Shown piece by piece: positions 15,710-22,756 of a DNA stretch of 64,000 nt. Below the pieces are notes generated by a model. That model was not told the origin of the DNA. It was given only the letters and a program-made list of their open reading frames with translations, and made no database searches. The number at the start of each line of letters is the position of its first letter. Position 1 is the stretch's first letter. The position numbers were made by a program, and so were the translations under genes. Source of the DNA: Kitasatospora mediocidica KCTC 9733 (GTDB lineage: Bacteria > Actinomycetota > Actinomycetes > Streptomycetales > Streptomycetaceae). The stretch lies in assembly GCF_000744225.1 (NCBI RefSeq), contig NZ_JQLN01000005.1, positions 2,131,001 to 2,195,000 of the forward strand. Direction: 5' to 3'.

Positions 15710-15847
15710 ATGGACTATCAGACGTGGATGACCGACGTCATGGCAAAGCTCATGGAGCCAACGAAGACGAAGTTTCCGGAGAACCGCGCCGGCAGGCGCG
15801 CGAAGGCTCACTCTCTCCGGAAGCGTGGAAAGCACTTCACGAAGTGA
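15710..15847 (+). CDS. Small basic phage protein
   Basis: A 45-residue ORF starting at ATG after GGGAGCAGC, immediately downstream of the methyltransferase stop. The product is lysine/arginine-rich at its C-terminus (RRAKAHSLRKRGKHFTK), as in small nucleic-acid-binding proteins. Its TGA overlaps the GTG of the endonuclease gene (GTGA at 15844), the coupling arrangement seen throughout this operon. The function is unknown. Confidence 0.65.
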   Translation: MDYQTWMTDVMAKLMEPTKTKFPENRAGRRAKAHSLRKRGKHFTK

Positions 15848-16275
15848 CGCCACCGCGGAAGGGCTTCCGCGAGTGCAGGAAGTGTCTCAAGAACCGCGCT
15901 GAGCGCTTCTTCACCTCTGTCAGAGGCAATACGTGCTCTACGTGCCGTAAGGCCCGTCAGAGTACCGCCAGGCACGCTAGCAGGGTGATGCAGACCTACG
16001 GACTAGGTCCCGGCGAGTACGAGAGTCTTCTCAAGGCTCAGGGAGGCGCTTGCGCCATCTGCCGCGGGAAGCGGAGATATCGCCTCTCGGTCGATCACGA
16101 TCACAAGACAGATCTTGTCCGCGGTCTTCTCTGTCGGATGTGCAATGAGCGGCTGCTGACGGCAGCACGAGACAAGCCGGATGTACTCCGCTCTGCGGCT
16201 GCCTATCTTGATGCGCCTCCGGCGCAACACTTCATCGGACTTCGGTACTACCAAGGGAGCAAGGAAGATGCCTGA
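15844..16275 (+). CDS. Recombination endonuclease VII (HNH/His-Me finger)
   Basis: A 143-residue protein with the T4 endonuclease VII pattern: an N-terminal zinc-type CRKC...CSTCRKA region, YGLGPGEYESLLKAQGGACAICRGK, then the catalytic LSVDHDHKTDLVRGLLCRMCNERLL with paired CxxC. Start GTG 15844 overlaps the upstream stop; extension to an ATG at 15724 would overprint the small basic gene and add no conserved sequence. It resolves branched DNA before packaging. Its end overlaps the next start. Confidence 0.88.
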   Translation: MTPPRKGFRECRKCLKNRAERFFTSVRGNTCSTCRKARQSTARHASRVMQTYGLGPGEYESLLKAQGGACAICRGKRRYRLSVDHDHKTDLVRGLLCRMCNERLLTAARDKPDVLRSAAAYLDAPPAQHFIGLRYYQGSKEDA

Positions 16276-16708
16276 GAAGACACTGCCGGAGATCTACCGT
16301 GAAGCCGCTGATCTCGTCCTGAGGGACGGAAAGGCTAGCGGGGAGATGAAGGCAGTACGCCAGGGGAAGTGCCTGGGGTACTGCACGATGGGCGCCACCT
16401 TCGAGGCTGCTGGCCTTCTTACCGACCACGGAACGTACGTCAATACCGTCTTGGGCGGTGTGGATGATTTCGTTGAGTCGGACAGCTTCGCCCAATTGGC
16501 GCGACCGATAGCCGATCGGATCGTCAGCTCCGGTCGGCGTCGCCGAGTCGAGGTGTTGGACGGCGAAGAGGTTTCGCCGGGGGTCTCTGCGTTCTGGACT
16601 ATCGCGAAATGGAACGATCAAGATTCCGATGGGAAGCCTTCGGCCGAAGACGTCGCGAAGCTCCTTCGCGAGACGGCCGATGAAGTCGAGAAGGCGGAAG
16701 CCAAGTGA
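16268..16708 (+). CDS. DUF6197-like phage protein, copy 1
   Basis: A 146-residue protein starting at ATG 16268 (AGGGAG about 10 bases upstream), overlapping the previous stop. LPEIYREAADLVLRDG at the N-terminus, the central GKCLGYCTMGATFEAAGL with a CxxGA-type motif, and a C-terminal AEDVAKLLRETADEVEKA helix match the pattern also seen at 52149-52511. The family (DUF6197 by recollection) is common in actinobacteria and phages with unknown function. Confidence 0.65.
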   Translation: MPEKTLPEIYREAADLVLRDGKASGEMKAVRQGKCLGYCTMGATFEAAGLLTDHGTYVNTVLGGVDDFVESDSFAQLARPIADRIVSSGRRRRVEVLDGEEVSPGVSAFWTIAKWNDQDSDGKPSAEDVAKLLRETADEVEKAEAK

Positions 16709-16872
16709 GTATCACTATCCGACTCTCCGGAGAGAAGCTGACGACTGCCGACCTCGGATGGCTCGCTGAGTCCGTGAATGGGGCCTCCGGGCACTCTGGC
16801 AATGACTACCCGATCACGATTTCCGATGGATCGATCTCGGTCGAGATCCCCGGTGAGGACGAGGAGAACTGA
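16705..16872 (+). CDS. Small phage protein
   Basis: A 55-residue product from GTG 16705, which overlaps the upstream stop as GTGA, to a TGA that shares its last base with the next ATG (TGATG). The sequence (MSITIRLSGEKLTTADLGW...) looks like a small folded beta-rich protein with an acidic tail. No domain is recognised; the double overlap strongly supports that it is translated. Confidence 0.7.
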   Translation: MSITIRLSGEKLTTADLGWLAESVNGASGHSGNDYPITISDGSISVEIPGEDEEN

Positions 16873-17330
16873 TGGCTACCGCAGAGAAGTCGTTCCGCGA
16901 AGTCAAGAAGATGGTCGAGGTAGACGTCCATGAGGACGTCATCACCATGACGCTTTCGAGGGAGGAAGCCGAGACCCTGCGGTTCCTCTTCGAGAAGATC
17001 GGGGGTTCCCCGACAAACAGTCCCCGACGACACATCGACGCGATGAAAATAGCTCTCTCGGGAGCCGGCGCTATCCGATCTGAACTGGCAATCCAGTCAG
17101 GGCGTTTCGATGCGATCTACTTCAAGGACTACCCGAAGTCGGAGAAGCCGGCGGACGAGAGTCCATTGAAGGTCGGAGATCGAGTCCGCGTGACTTCCTC
17201 CCGATGCCGCGGAGATGTAGGGGTGCTTCGACGGATTGACGCTGACGATCCGGATCTGACGTACATGGTGTACGTCGACACCTACGCAGATACCCGATGG
17301 GTCCATTCCGTTGAGCGAGTCTCCGAGTAG
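16872..17330 (+). CDS. Phage hypothetical protein with SH3/KOW-like C-terminus
   Basis: A 152-residue protein. The N-terminal half is helical (SREEAETLRFLFEKIGG). The last ~55 residues (LKVGDRVRVTSSRCRGDVGVLRRI...YMVYVDTYADTRWV) have the hydrophobic pattern of a small SH3-like barrel. The start ATG overlaps the preceding stop, and its 3' end overlaps the primase zinc-finger gene by 20 bases. The function is unknown. Confidence 0.7.
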   Translation: MATAEKSFREVKKMVEVDVHEDVITMTLSREEAETLRFLFEKIGGSPTNSPRRHIDAMKIALSGAGAIRSELAIQSGRFDAIYFKDYPKSEKPADESPLKVGDRVRVTSSRCRGDVGVLRRIDADDPDLTYMVYVDTYADTRWVHSVERVSE

Positions 17331-17715
17331 TAAGCCCCCAATCGGCGATGTGATCCGGCACTACTATCCGGATTGGGTGGTGCCGGATCGGTTCGGATGG
17401 GTCAAAGTCCGATGTCCTTTCCATGGCGAACGAAACGCATCAGCGTCCGTCAATCTCGAAGCCAACTATTTTCAGTGCTTCGTCTGTGACGCCTCCGGCG
17501 ATTCCTGGTCCATCATCATGCGAGAGGAGAAATGCGATTTCCGTAGTGCCGTCGAATTCGCAGAAGGAGCTCTACGGTTCAGCGGTGGAGACATACGCGG
17601 CGGCTCTACCGTCCAACGCCGCCGCGGTTTCCTATCTGACGAAGCGCGGCCTGTCAGAGGGCAGCGCTCAATCCTTCAAGCTAGGAGTCGTAGAAAGCCC
17701 CTTTCCGGGGCATGA
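17311..17715 (+). CDS. Phage DNA primase, CHC2 zinc-finger part
   Basis: TTG-initiated frame encoding the primase zinc domain: IGDVIRHYYPDWVV, CPFHGERNASASVN, then YFQCFVCDASGDSWSIIM (the C-x2-H...C-x2-C metal site) and CDFRSAVEFAEGAL. After about codon 90 the frame loses primase character although it stays open to 17715. The TOPRIM catalytic part is in the +1 frame from about 17566 onward. Either a +1 ribosomal frameshift makes one primase, or the zinc and TOPRIM domains are separate subunits. Confidence 0.8.
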   Translation: MSESPSSKPPIGDVIRHYYPDWVVPDRFGWVKVRCPFHGERNASASVNLEANYFQCFVCDASGDSWSIIMREEKCDFRSAVEFAEGALRFSGGDIRGGSTVQRRRGFLSDEARPVRGQRSILQARSRRKPLSGA

Positions 17716-18199
17716 GCAGTACCTAGGCCGCCTTGTCGTGCCATACCTGACTCTTGGCGGTGTCTGCGGAGCTTCGTTCCGCTGTATCGCTCATGAGGAC
17801 TGCAAGGGAATCCACAACGATAAGTACTTGTGGCCGGCCGGCTTCAGCCGGAGGATGTTCAACACTCCGGCCCTGGACATCGATTCGCCCTTCATCGCGA
17901 TCTGCGAAGGCGAGATGGACACCATCACGACTCAGCAGGCCGGCATACCGGCCGTGGGAATCCCCGGAGCGAAAGCCTGGCAGTCCTTTTGGGGGCGTTG
18001 CTTCAAGGGCTACGAGACCGTGTACATCCTCGCAGACCACGACGACGATGGATCTTCCCAAGAGATGGCAGAGAAGATCAGCCGTTCGGTTCCAACGGCC
18101 AGAACGATCCTCATGCCCGAGGGGCATGACGTGAACTCGTTCGTCCTGGAGAACGGCCCAGAGGCCCTGAGGCTGAAGATGGGCGTTTCTACGCCCTGA
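17585..18199 (+). CDS. Phage DNA primase, TOPRIM part
   Basis: This frame carries the primase catalytic half: AVSYLTKRGLSEGSAQSFKLGVV (RNAP-basic-type N region), LVVPYLTLGGVCGASFRCI, then the TOPRIM motifs AICEGEMDTITT (catalytic Glu) and VYILADHDDDGSS (DxD). GTG 17585 is a possible independent start, but AAGGAG lies 15 bases away, further than usual. It is closed at its 3' end by a GGGCGT/ACGCCC hairpin (18181-18196) and repeat copy 4. Confidence 0.8.
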   Translation: METYAAALPSNAAAVSYLTKRGLSEGSAQSFKLGVVESPFPGHEQYLGRLVVPYLTLGGVCGASFRCIAHEDCKGIHNDKYLWPAGFSRRMFNTPALDIDSPFIAICEGEMDTITTQQAGIPAVGIPGAKAWQSFWGRCFKGYETVYILADHDDDGSSQEMAEKISRSVPTARTILMPEGHDVNSFVLENGPEALRLKMGVSTP

Positions 18200-18200
18200 A

Positions 18201-18216
18201 GCTTAACGCATGACAG
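18201..18216 (+). promoter_or_regulatory. 16-bp phage repeat, copy 4 (CAT variant)
   Basis: GCTTAACGCATGACAG; the -35 core is ATGACA instead of TTGACA. No convincing -10 is found at 16-18 bases, and the start codon of the next gene is only 14 bases away, so a role other than simple promoter (operator, leader element) is possible. Confidence 0.65.
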
Positions 18217-18229
18217 ATGGGAGCACGCA

Positions 18230-18559
18230 TTGAGTCAATACCCGACCCTGAAGGGTTTCGACTCCGAAGACGCTGAGTGGAATCTAGACCTCAGCTTGGA
18301 GCAAGTAGCGACCATTTTCGCTCTGATGGGATGGCCGCTGGCTAACGGCGTCGCGACGCCTGAGCGGATCGAGAAGGTGATTGACGATCTCGTGAAGGCC
18401 ATGAACAACGACAAGTATCTCTACGCCTCATACGGACGTCTCAGCGTCCGACGCAATCCGGGGGCCCTCAACTGCGTTGAGCTGGCCTTCGATATCGGTC
18501 ATCTCGACTTCACGGAAGCGATCGAGGAGCGAGCGAAGGGCGGTGCAAATGGCAGCTGA
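18230..18559 (+). CDS. Phage hypothetical protein
   Basis: A 109-residue acidic helical protein from TTG 18230, preceded by GGGAG. Recognisable only as a soluble protein (LSLEQVATIFALMGWPLANG, RIEKVIDDLVKAMNND). It is first in a cluster of overlapping genes after repeat copy 4. The function is unknown. Confidence 0.65.
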   Translation: MSQYPTLKGFDSEDAEWNLDLSLEQVATIFALMGWPLANGVATPERIEKVIDDLVKAMNNDKYLYASYGRLSVRRNPGALNCVELAFDIGHLDFTEAIEERAKGGANGS

Positions 18560-19310
18560 TCAGACGATTATGATCTGGCCCGATACCCAGATCCCGGAGC
18601 AAGACAACAAGGCGGTTGCCGGCCTGATCTCCTTCGTCAAGGACTATCAGCCCTCAATGATCGTAGACATCGGCGATTGGATGGACTTCAGTCCTCCGAG
18701 CCGCTGGAGCAAGGGAACGGCAGCCGAGTACGACACCTCACTGACGAGGGATCTCCAGAAGGCCCATGAGATTCAGTCGCGCGTGAGGGCCGTCTTCGAT
18801 GGCCCGTGGAAGCGTCACCTAGGCAATCACGACCTACGCGTCTTGGACGCGGTCAAGCGCTACTCGCCGTGGCTCCACGGCTTCGAGGGCATCTCGTACG
18901 AATTCATGCTGAAGCATGATGAGTTCTCGATCGAGACTCTTCCGACCTTCCATGACGTTGCTCCCGGATGGATATCGACTCACGGCCACAAGGGCGTAAG
19001 CATCAATCCGCGGCCGGCTGGTACCGCGATGGGTCTCGTCAAGAAGACCGGGAAAAGCGTGGTCTGCGGCCACACGCACCGTGCCGCTTTGGAGCCGTGG
19101 GATACCGGCTACAACGGCAGGACTCGCCGACTCTGGGCAATGGAAGTCGGCAACGTGATGGACATGAAGAGGGCTTCGTATCTCGGCCTGGGTGCCGCGA
19201 ATTGGCAGCAGGCTTTCGGCCTGCTGCACGTCACCGGACGGCACGTCCGACCTGAAGTGATCTACATCGAGAATGGCCGTTTCACGGTCGAGGGGAAGGA
19301 ATACCGATGA
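18549..19310 (+). CDS. Metallophosphoesterase; candidate integrase directionality factor
   Basis: A 253-residue calcineurin-like phosphoesterase: first metal site IMIWPDTQIPE, then VDIGDWMDFS (GD), WKRHLGNHDLRV (GNHD), a histidine at WISTHGHKG, and VVCGHTHRAAL (GHTH). The usual D-x-H of the first motif is D-x-Q here. By established work on mycobacteriophage Bxb1, a phosphatase-like protein of similar length (gp47), also encoded among replication genes, is the recombination directionality factor of its serine integrase. Extending that role to this protein is inference from size, family and position. Confidence 0.85.
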   Translation: MAADQTIMIWPDTQIPEQDNKAVAGLISFVKDYQPSMIVDIGDWMDFSPPSRWSKGTAAEYDTSLTRDLQKAHEIQSRVRAVFDGPWKRHLGNHDLRVLDAVKRYSPWLHGFEGISYEFMLKHDEFSIETLPTFHDVAPGWISTHGHKGVSINPRPAGTAMGLVKKTGKSVVCGHTHRAALEPWDTGYNGRTRRLWAMEVGNVMDMKRASYLGLGAANWQQAFGLLHVTGRHVRPEVIYIENGRFTVEGKEYR

Positions 19311-19654
19311 CTGACGCATGGACTGGTCGGAAGTACAAGAGCGACAGCAACGATGTTACCGAGATCCTGTCCGAGCCGTTCAAGGCGCTCGACGGCAGTG
19401 AATGGATCGGATTCCAGACCTCGTACATCGTCGGGGTCACCTCTCTCGCTAGCTTCGATGGCAAGATCCGCATCGTCGAACCGAAGTACGCCGTAGGCGA
19501 CAAGGTCATCAGGGCCGGTGGCCACGTATACACGATCGAAGCCGCCTCCTCGAAGCGTGACTACGAAGGCGATCGTCCGTATCTCGTCGTCAACGAAGCT
19601 GGCGAAGCCGATGTCATTTGGGAGTCCAACATTGAGGGCAAGGTGAGCGAGTGA
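19307..19654 (+). CDS. Phage hypothetical protein
   Basis: A 115-residue protein; start overlaps the phosphoesterase stop (ATGA) and its own end overlaps the next start (GTGA). The C-terminal half (KYAVGDKVIRAGGHVYTIEAASSKRDYEGDRPYLVV) has the look of a small beta-barrel module. No domain assigned. Confidence 0.7.
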   Translation: MTDAWTGRKYKSDSNDVTEILSEPFKALDGSEWIGFQTSYIVGVTSLASFDGKIRIVEPKYAVGDKVIRAGGHVYTIEAASSKRDYEGDRPYLVVNEAGEADVIWESNIEGKVSE

Positions 19655-20259
19655 CGGATATCGACTGGAATGCCATCCATGATCTCGCTCAGCGAGTGGG
19701 ACGGAACATGGCTCGGAAGTGGCCCGGCATCGAGGCCGAAGACATGGCTCAGGAAGCTTTGACGGCTCTTCTGGAGCACTCGGAGCTACTCAAGGACTTC
19801 CCGGAGAACATCGCTCTTGTCACGGCCTTCATGGGCCGTGTAGCGGGCTCCTGGGCCTCGAAGGAGCGATACGACTTCACGGTGCGAAGTGCCCGGTATC
19901 TCTACACGCCAGCTGAAGTCCGAGGACTTCTCACTCATGCCTACTGGGATCTCTCACTCCGAGAGACGTCAGTCCCGACGGGTCCCGACGATCGAACCTC
20001 TCTGGTGGTCTGGGAGAGCGTATGTGTGGCCCTCTGGGATCTCGATGCGGCTATCGCCTCGCTCAACCCGATGGATGCCGCCAGGCTGACGCTTCGCTTC
20101 CGGGACGAGGCCGAATACGCGAATGACGCCGCCCGTAAGGCGGTTGATCGAGCCATCGACACCCTGACTCAGCGCCTGAACGAGCACATCAACCGGACTC
20201 CCGCGGACCACAACGGTCCGGGCAGTCGAATCTCTGGCCGCATGCCGGCCGCAGCATGA
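19651..20259 (+). CDS. Sigma-70-like factor of phage origin
   Basis: A 202-residue protein from GTG 19651. Residues ~8-45 (IHDLAQRVGRNMARKWPGIEAEDMAQEALTALLEH) match sigma region 2.1-2.2, in which ExxDxxQExx is characteristic. The C-terminal part (DLDAAIASLNPMDAARLTLRFRDEAEYANDAARKAVDRAIDTLTQRL) resembles region 4 with its helix-turn-helix. Region 3 is absent, as in ECF sigma factors. It could redirect host RNA polymerase to phage promoters such as the repeat-associated ones or the late structural cluster; that is inference. Confidence 0.65.
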   Translation: MTDIDWNAIHDLAQRVGRNMARKWPGIEAEDMAQEALTALLEHSELLKDFPENIALVTAFMGRVAGSWASKERYDFTVRSARYLYTPAEVRGLLTHAYWDLSLRETSVPTGPDDRTSLVVWESVCVALWDLDAAIASLNPMDAARLTLRFRDEAEYANDAARKAVDRAIDTLTQRLNEHINRTPADHNGPGSRISGRMPAAA

Positions 20260-20459
20260 AGGGGGAACTCGTGAAGGTCCTTGGATGTTTCGGAGTCATC
20301 ATCGCGATTTTGGCGGTTGGCTTCGGAATCGATGCCGGTATCGCCGAGATCCTGCATCTCGCCTTCCCGACGGTCCTCGGCTTCTGGAAGTGGTTCGGGG
20401 TGGTTGTTGTTGCTGGCGTCGTCCTTGGAAGTACTGGCGTGCGGGTCTCCAGGCGCTGA
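20256..20459 (+). CDS. Small two-helix membrane protein
   Basis: A 67-residue protein with two hydrophobic segments (LGCFGVIIAILAVGFGIDAGI and FWKWFGVVVVAGVVLGSTGV) and a basic C-terminus. The ATG overlaps the preceding stop (ATGA). The stop codon lies within a 26-bp palindrome. It could be a superinfection-exclusion or accessory holin-type protein; no specific evidence. Confidence 0.7.
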   Translation: MKGELVKVLGCFGVIIAILAVGFGIDAGIAEILHLAFPTVLGFWKWFGVVVVAGVVLGSTGVRVSRR

Positions 20460-20475
20460 TAGCTATCAGCGCCTG
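20450..20475. terminator. Perfect 26-bp palindrome at operon end
   Basis: Bases 20450-20462 and 20463-20475 are perfect reverse complements with no spacer (arm CAGGCGCTGATAG). It overlaps the stop codon of the membrane-protein gene. As RNA it makes a hairpin, but a spacer-free palindrome is also an ideal dimeric-protein site. Listed as terminator because of position. Confidence 0.5.
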
Positions 20476-20490
20476 ATTGAACGATGGTCC

Positions 20491-20511
20491 GCCCGGGGCG
20501 TTGCCCCGGGC
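20491..20511. terminator. Hairpin terminator
   Basis: GCCCGGGGC / GCCCCGGGC with a 3-base loop (GTT) followed by GTTTCGG. It forms a tandem with the palindrome 16 bases upstream and closes the 18.2-20.5 kb unit. Confidence 0.65.
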
Positions 20512-20557
20512 GTTTCGGCGAACCTCTTACGAATCGCGAAGAGATGGGAGCGTCATC

Positions 20558-20827
20558 ATCGCTAAGCATGCCAAGACGAAGACCCGAGAGCCGTCCTACG
20601 TCTTCGAGTTCACCCGATCCGAACTGAAGCTGATTGCTGACACCTTCGGCGATATGGCCGAAGGTCGTTGTCACCTGGCATATCCAGGAGAGGGGAACGA
20701 CGTCAAGCCGAATAAGACCAGTCTGAAGCGACTCAAGTCGATTGTCACGGCCGTCGACAGTGCGAATGCCTATGACGCTCGGGACGACTACTTCGATCGA
20801 TGGGAGACTGTTGATGAGGCTAACTGA
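20558..20827 (+). CDS. Phage hypothetical protein, non-canonical start
   Basis: The coding frame (AKHAKTKTREPSYVFEFTRSELKLIADTFGDMAEG...) is clearly protein-like through a stop at 20827, about 89 residues. The only canonical in-frame start is a TTG at 20477 that would place the terminator hairpin (20491-20511) in coding sequence. An ATC at 20558 stands seven bases after GGGAG (20546-20550) and is taken provisionally as the start. The function is unknown; it may be N-terminally mis-called. Confidence 0.5.
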   Translation: MAKHAKTKTREPSYVFEFTRSELKLIADTFGDMAEGRCHLAYPGEGNDVKPNKTSLKRLKSIVTAVDSANAYDARDDYFDRWETVDEAN

Positions 20828-21206
20828 CTGGCGAGGAAACGAATACGGCGTCGGAGACACCATTCTCTATGCCCGGATGTCCGGGCGATCTTGCGAGATC
20901 TCGGAAGCAACTGTAGTTGACATCTGGCGGACGTATTCCGACAAAGGACGTTACAACAGGCTCGCGGAAGGGGAGGAAGCCCCGTCCGTACAGATCTTCA
21001 ACTTTGCCACCCGAGAACACGAGACACGTCCGGCACGGACCGAGACGCGAGTCAAGGTCCAGCCCAACGGCCGCGGTAGCAGAGATTTCTACCGGACTGA
21101 CTACGCCTACGTGAAGAACGCCGAAGGCGACTACGAGCGTGTTGAAACCAGCATCAAGCCTGTAACGCTCAACATCATCGCCAACATTACGGCGGTACCG
21201 AAGTGA
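20814..21206 (+). CDS. Phage hypothetical protein
   Basis: A 130-residue protein starting at ATG 20814 with GGGAG eight bases upstream. WRGNEYGVGDTILYARMSGRSCEISEATVVDIWR suggests a compact beta-rich domain; a basic central region and TLNIIANITAVPK tail follow. It overlaps its neighbours on both sides. The function is unknown. Confidence 0.7.
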   Translation: MRLTDWRGNEYGVGDTILYARMSGRSCEISEATVVDIWRTYSDKGRYNRLAEGEEAPSVQIFNFATREHETRPARTETRVKVQPNGRGSRDFYRTDYAYVKNAEGDYERVETSIKPVTLNIIANITAVPK

Positions 21207-21775
21207 CTGACGCCGTCTATCTCTCAGGCCCCATGAGGGGCCTGCCGAACTTCAACTACGATCTCTTCAATAAGACTTCGAGCGAGCTTCGTCAATGTGG
21301 ATTCGTCGTCCTCAATCCGGCCGAGAACTTTGACGGGGATCAGGGGCGAGAGATCGCCGAATATATGAGGGCAGATATCAAGATGATCCTCAAGGCATCA
21401 ATGGTCTTCATGCTTCCCGGATGGCAGGACTCCGCAGGAGCCCGCTTGGAGTACCAGATCGCTCAGGCGCTCGGACTGGAGATCATCTACCACGCCGGCG
21501 CCGATCAGACGGAGCCGGCCGAGATGACCGCGGCTCGGATCGTCAGGAACGGTGAGCGCCAGGCGGCTTACGGCCACCCTAGTGACGACTTCAGGCGCAC
21601 GGCCAAGGAATGGTCCGCCACCTTCGGGAAGGACGTCTCACCCCTCGATGTGGCGATCGCGATGGTTCAGCTGAAGCTGTCCCGACTGATCGGAACTCCA
21701 GGACATCGAGACTCGATCATCGACGGCATCGGGTATCTCATTTGCTACGAGAGGATCATTCAGTATGGCGAATGA
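21203..21775 (+). CDS. DUF4406 (nucleoside deoxyribosyltransferase-like) fused to a DUF6378-like domain
   Basis: A 190-residue protein from GTG 21203. VYLSGPMRGLPNFNYDLFNKTSSELR and NPAENFDGDQGREIAEYMRADIKMILKASMVFMLPGW are the N-deoxyribosyltransferase-like/DUF4406 signature (SGPM, DxxxI, MLPGW, SAGARLEYQIAQALG). The second half (RQAAYGHPSDDFRRTAKEWSATFG...VAIAMVQLKLSRLIGTPGHRDSIIDGIGYLICYERI) matches the phage domain I know as DUF6378. It is probably a nucleotide-salvage or modified-base enzyme, substrate unknown. Confidence 0.75.
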   Translation: MTDAVYLSGPMRGLPNFNYDLFNKTSSELRQCGFVVLNPAENFDGDQGREIAEYMRADIKMILKASMVFMLPGWQDSAGARLEYQIAQALGLEIIYHAGADQTEPAEMTAARIVRNGERQAAYGHPSDDFRRTAKEWSATFGKDVSPLDVAIAMVQLKLSRLIGTPGHRDSIIDGIGYLICYERIIQYGE

Positions 21776-21959
21776 CAAGGTTCGGATCCGGGCTACTCTG
21801 ATTGTCGAGTATGAGGCTGATCCGAAGGACTACGAGTCGGACGTACCCAAGGAGATGGCGGAGGAAGATCAGGAGTCGTTGGCTGAGGGCGGCCTGACGC
21901 TCGAAGACTTCGTGGATGACGTCCTTGTGGACTTCTCCTTCAAGGCGGTTCCCGACTGA
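21765..21959 (+). CDS. Small acidic phage protein
   Basis: A 64-residue, strongly acidic protein overlapping the upstream gene by 11 bases. An N-terminal beta strand (VRIRATLIVEYEADP) is followed by acidic helices. It is the last plus-strand gene before a strong bidirectional terminator. Acidic DNA-mimic behaviour is conceivable but unproven. Confidence 0.65.
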   Translation: MANDKVRIRATLIVEYEADPKDYESDVPKEMAEEDQESLAEGGLTLEDFVDDVLVDFSFKAVPD

Positions 21960-21971
21960 CCTAGAAACGAC

Positions 21972-22003
21972 GAAAACCCCCAGCCTGATGGCTGGGGGTT
22001 TTC
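21972..22003. terminator. Strong bidirectional intrinsic terminator
   Basis: A 14-bp perfect stem (21972-21985 with 21990-22003) with TGAT loop, flanked by AAAA on one side and TTTTC TTTT on the other. It separates the plus-strand replication operon from the convergent small gene/ATPase operon. Confidence 0.9.
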
Positions 22004-22045
22004 TTTTGCTCTCGTCCGGGCATTGGAGAAGGACGAGAGCAAGTC

Positions 22046-22276
22046 TCATTGTAGCCGCTGAATCAAGTCCCGATGATCGTACGCTTGATTGAAGCTCTCG
22101 AAGGACAGACGTTGACCGCTTCCATCGGTCAACCAGTCAGACTCACGGCGCTCCGCGATGCGCCGGCCTTCAACCCGAACCCAGTAGATACCCCACGTCT
22201 CGGACTCTCGATGGAAGCCCGGCATCCTGACGCGAGCGTCGGCCGAAGGTGCCGCAACGCTTGACTTGGCTCTCAT
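22046..22276 (-). CDS. Small protein co-transcribed with the anti-sigma-type ATPase
   Basis: A 76-residue protein whose ATG overlaps the ATPase stop codon (ATGA), so it is translationally coupled. WGIYWVRVEGRRIAERRESDWLTDGSG is aromatic and charged; no domain recognised. It belongs to the accessory cassette rather than the phage core. Confidence 0.6.
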   Translation of the reverse strand: MRAKSSVAAPSADARVRMPGFHRESETWGIYWVRVEGRRIAERRESDWLTDGSGQRLSFESFNQAYDHRDLIQRLQ

Positions 22277-22704
22277 GCTTCTCGACTTCCCTCAGGGCTG
22301 ATGACACACCAGACGATCTTTCCGATCCCACACGGCCGAGGATGTGAACCCCAGTCGTCAGCGAGCGAGTTGACGAGGAACAGCCCGCGGCCGTGTGAGT
22401 CGCGGTGCTCCGCCTGCTGCTGGACAGGGAGCCTGGAGCTGGAGTCGTGCACCTCGACTCGTAGACGTCCGTCAGCACGGAACCGCAGGCTGAGCCAGAC
22501 AAGGCGTCCTTCGCGAGTCCCGTGGACTACTGCGTTGGTGACCAGCTCGCTGACCAGGAGTTCGCCAGTCTCGATGAGTCGATGTCCATCGGCGATGGTG
22601 TTCAGAAACTGCTCTAGGTGACGTCGCGCGAAGAGCGCTGATTTGGGACTTCGAGGCAACCACAGATCACTACTGGGAGCCGGCGACTTGACGAGGGTGG
22701 GCAT
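22273..22704 (-). CDS. HATPase_c protein (RsbW/anti-sigma-factor-like)
   Basis: A 143-residue GHKL ATPase: N box LLVSELVTNAVVHG, then VEVHDSSSRLP and HGRGLFLVNSLADDWGSHP (G boxes), and KIVWCVI. Streptomyces have many such short kinases encoded beside XRE-DUF5753 and DUF397 genes, as here (divergent HTH gene at 22898, DUF397 at 23790). In those loci the ATPase is thought to modulate developmental or antibiotic regulation. Its presence inside a prophage suggests acquired regulatory cargo. Confidence 0.85.
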   Translation of the reverse strand: MPTLVKSPAPSSDLWLPRSPKSALFARRHLEQFLNTIADGHRLIETGELLVSELVTNAVVHGTREGRLVWLSLRFRADGRLRVEVHDSSSRLPVQQQAEHRDSHGRGLFLVNSLADDWGSHPRPCGIGKIVWCVISPEGSREA

Positions 22705-22756
22705 GACAGCACCTCCGCACGCACGTGGGGGGCGGCGCGAGATGTGTAGGCGCCGG

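Noticed and set aside
21152..21180. GTAACGCTCAACA as an eleventh copy of the 16-bp repeat
   Set aside because: Within a coding region and matches only part of the consensus.
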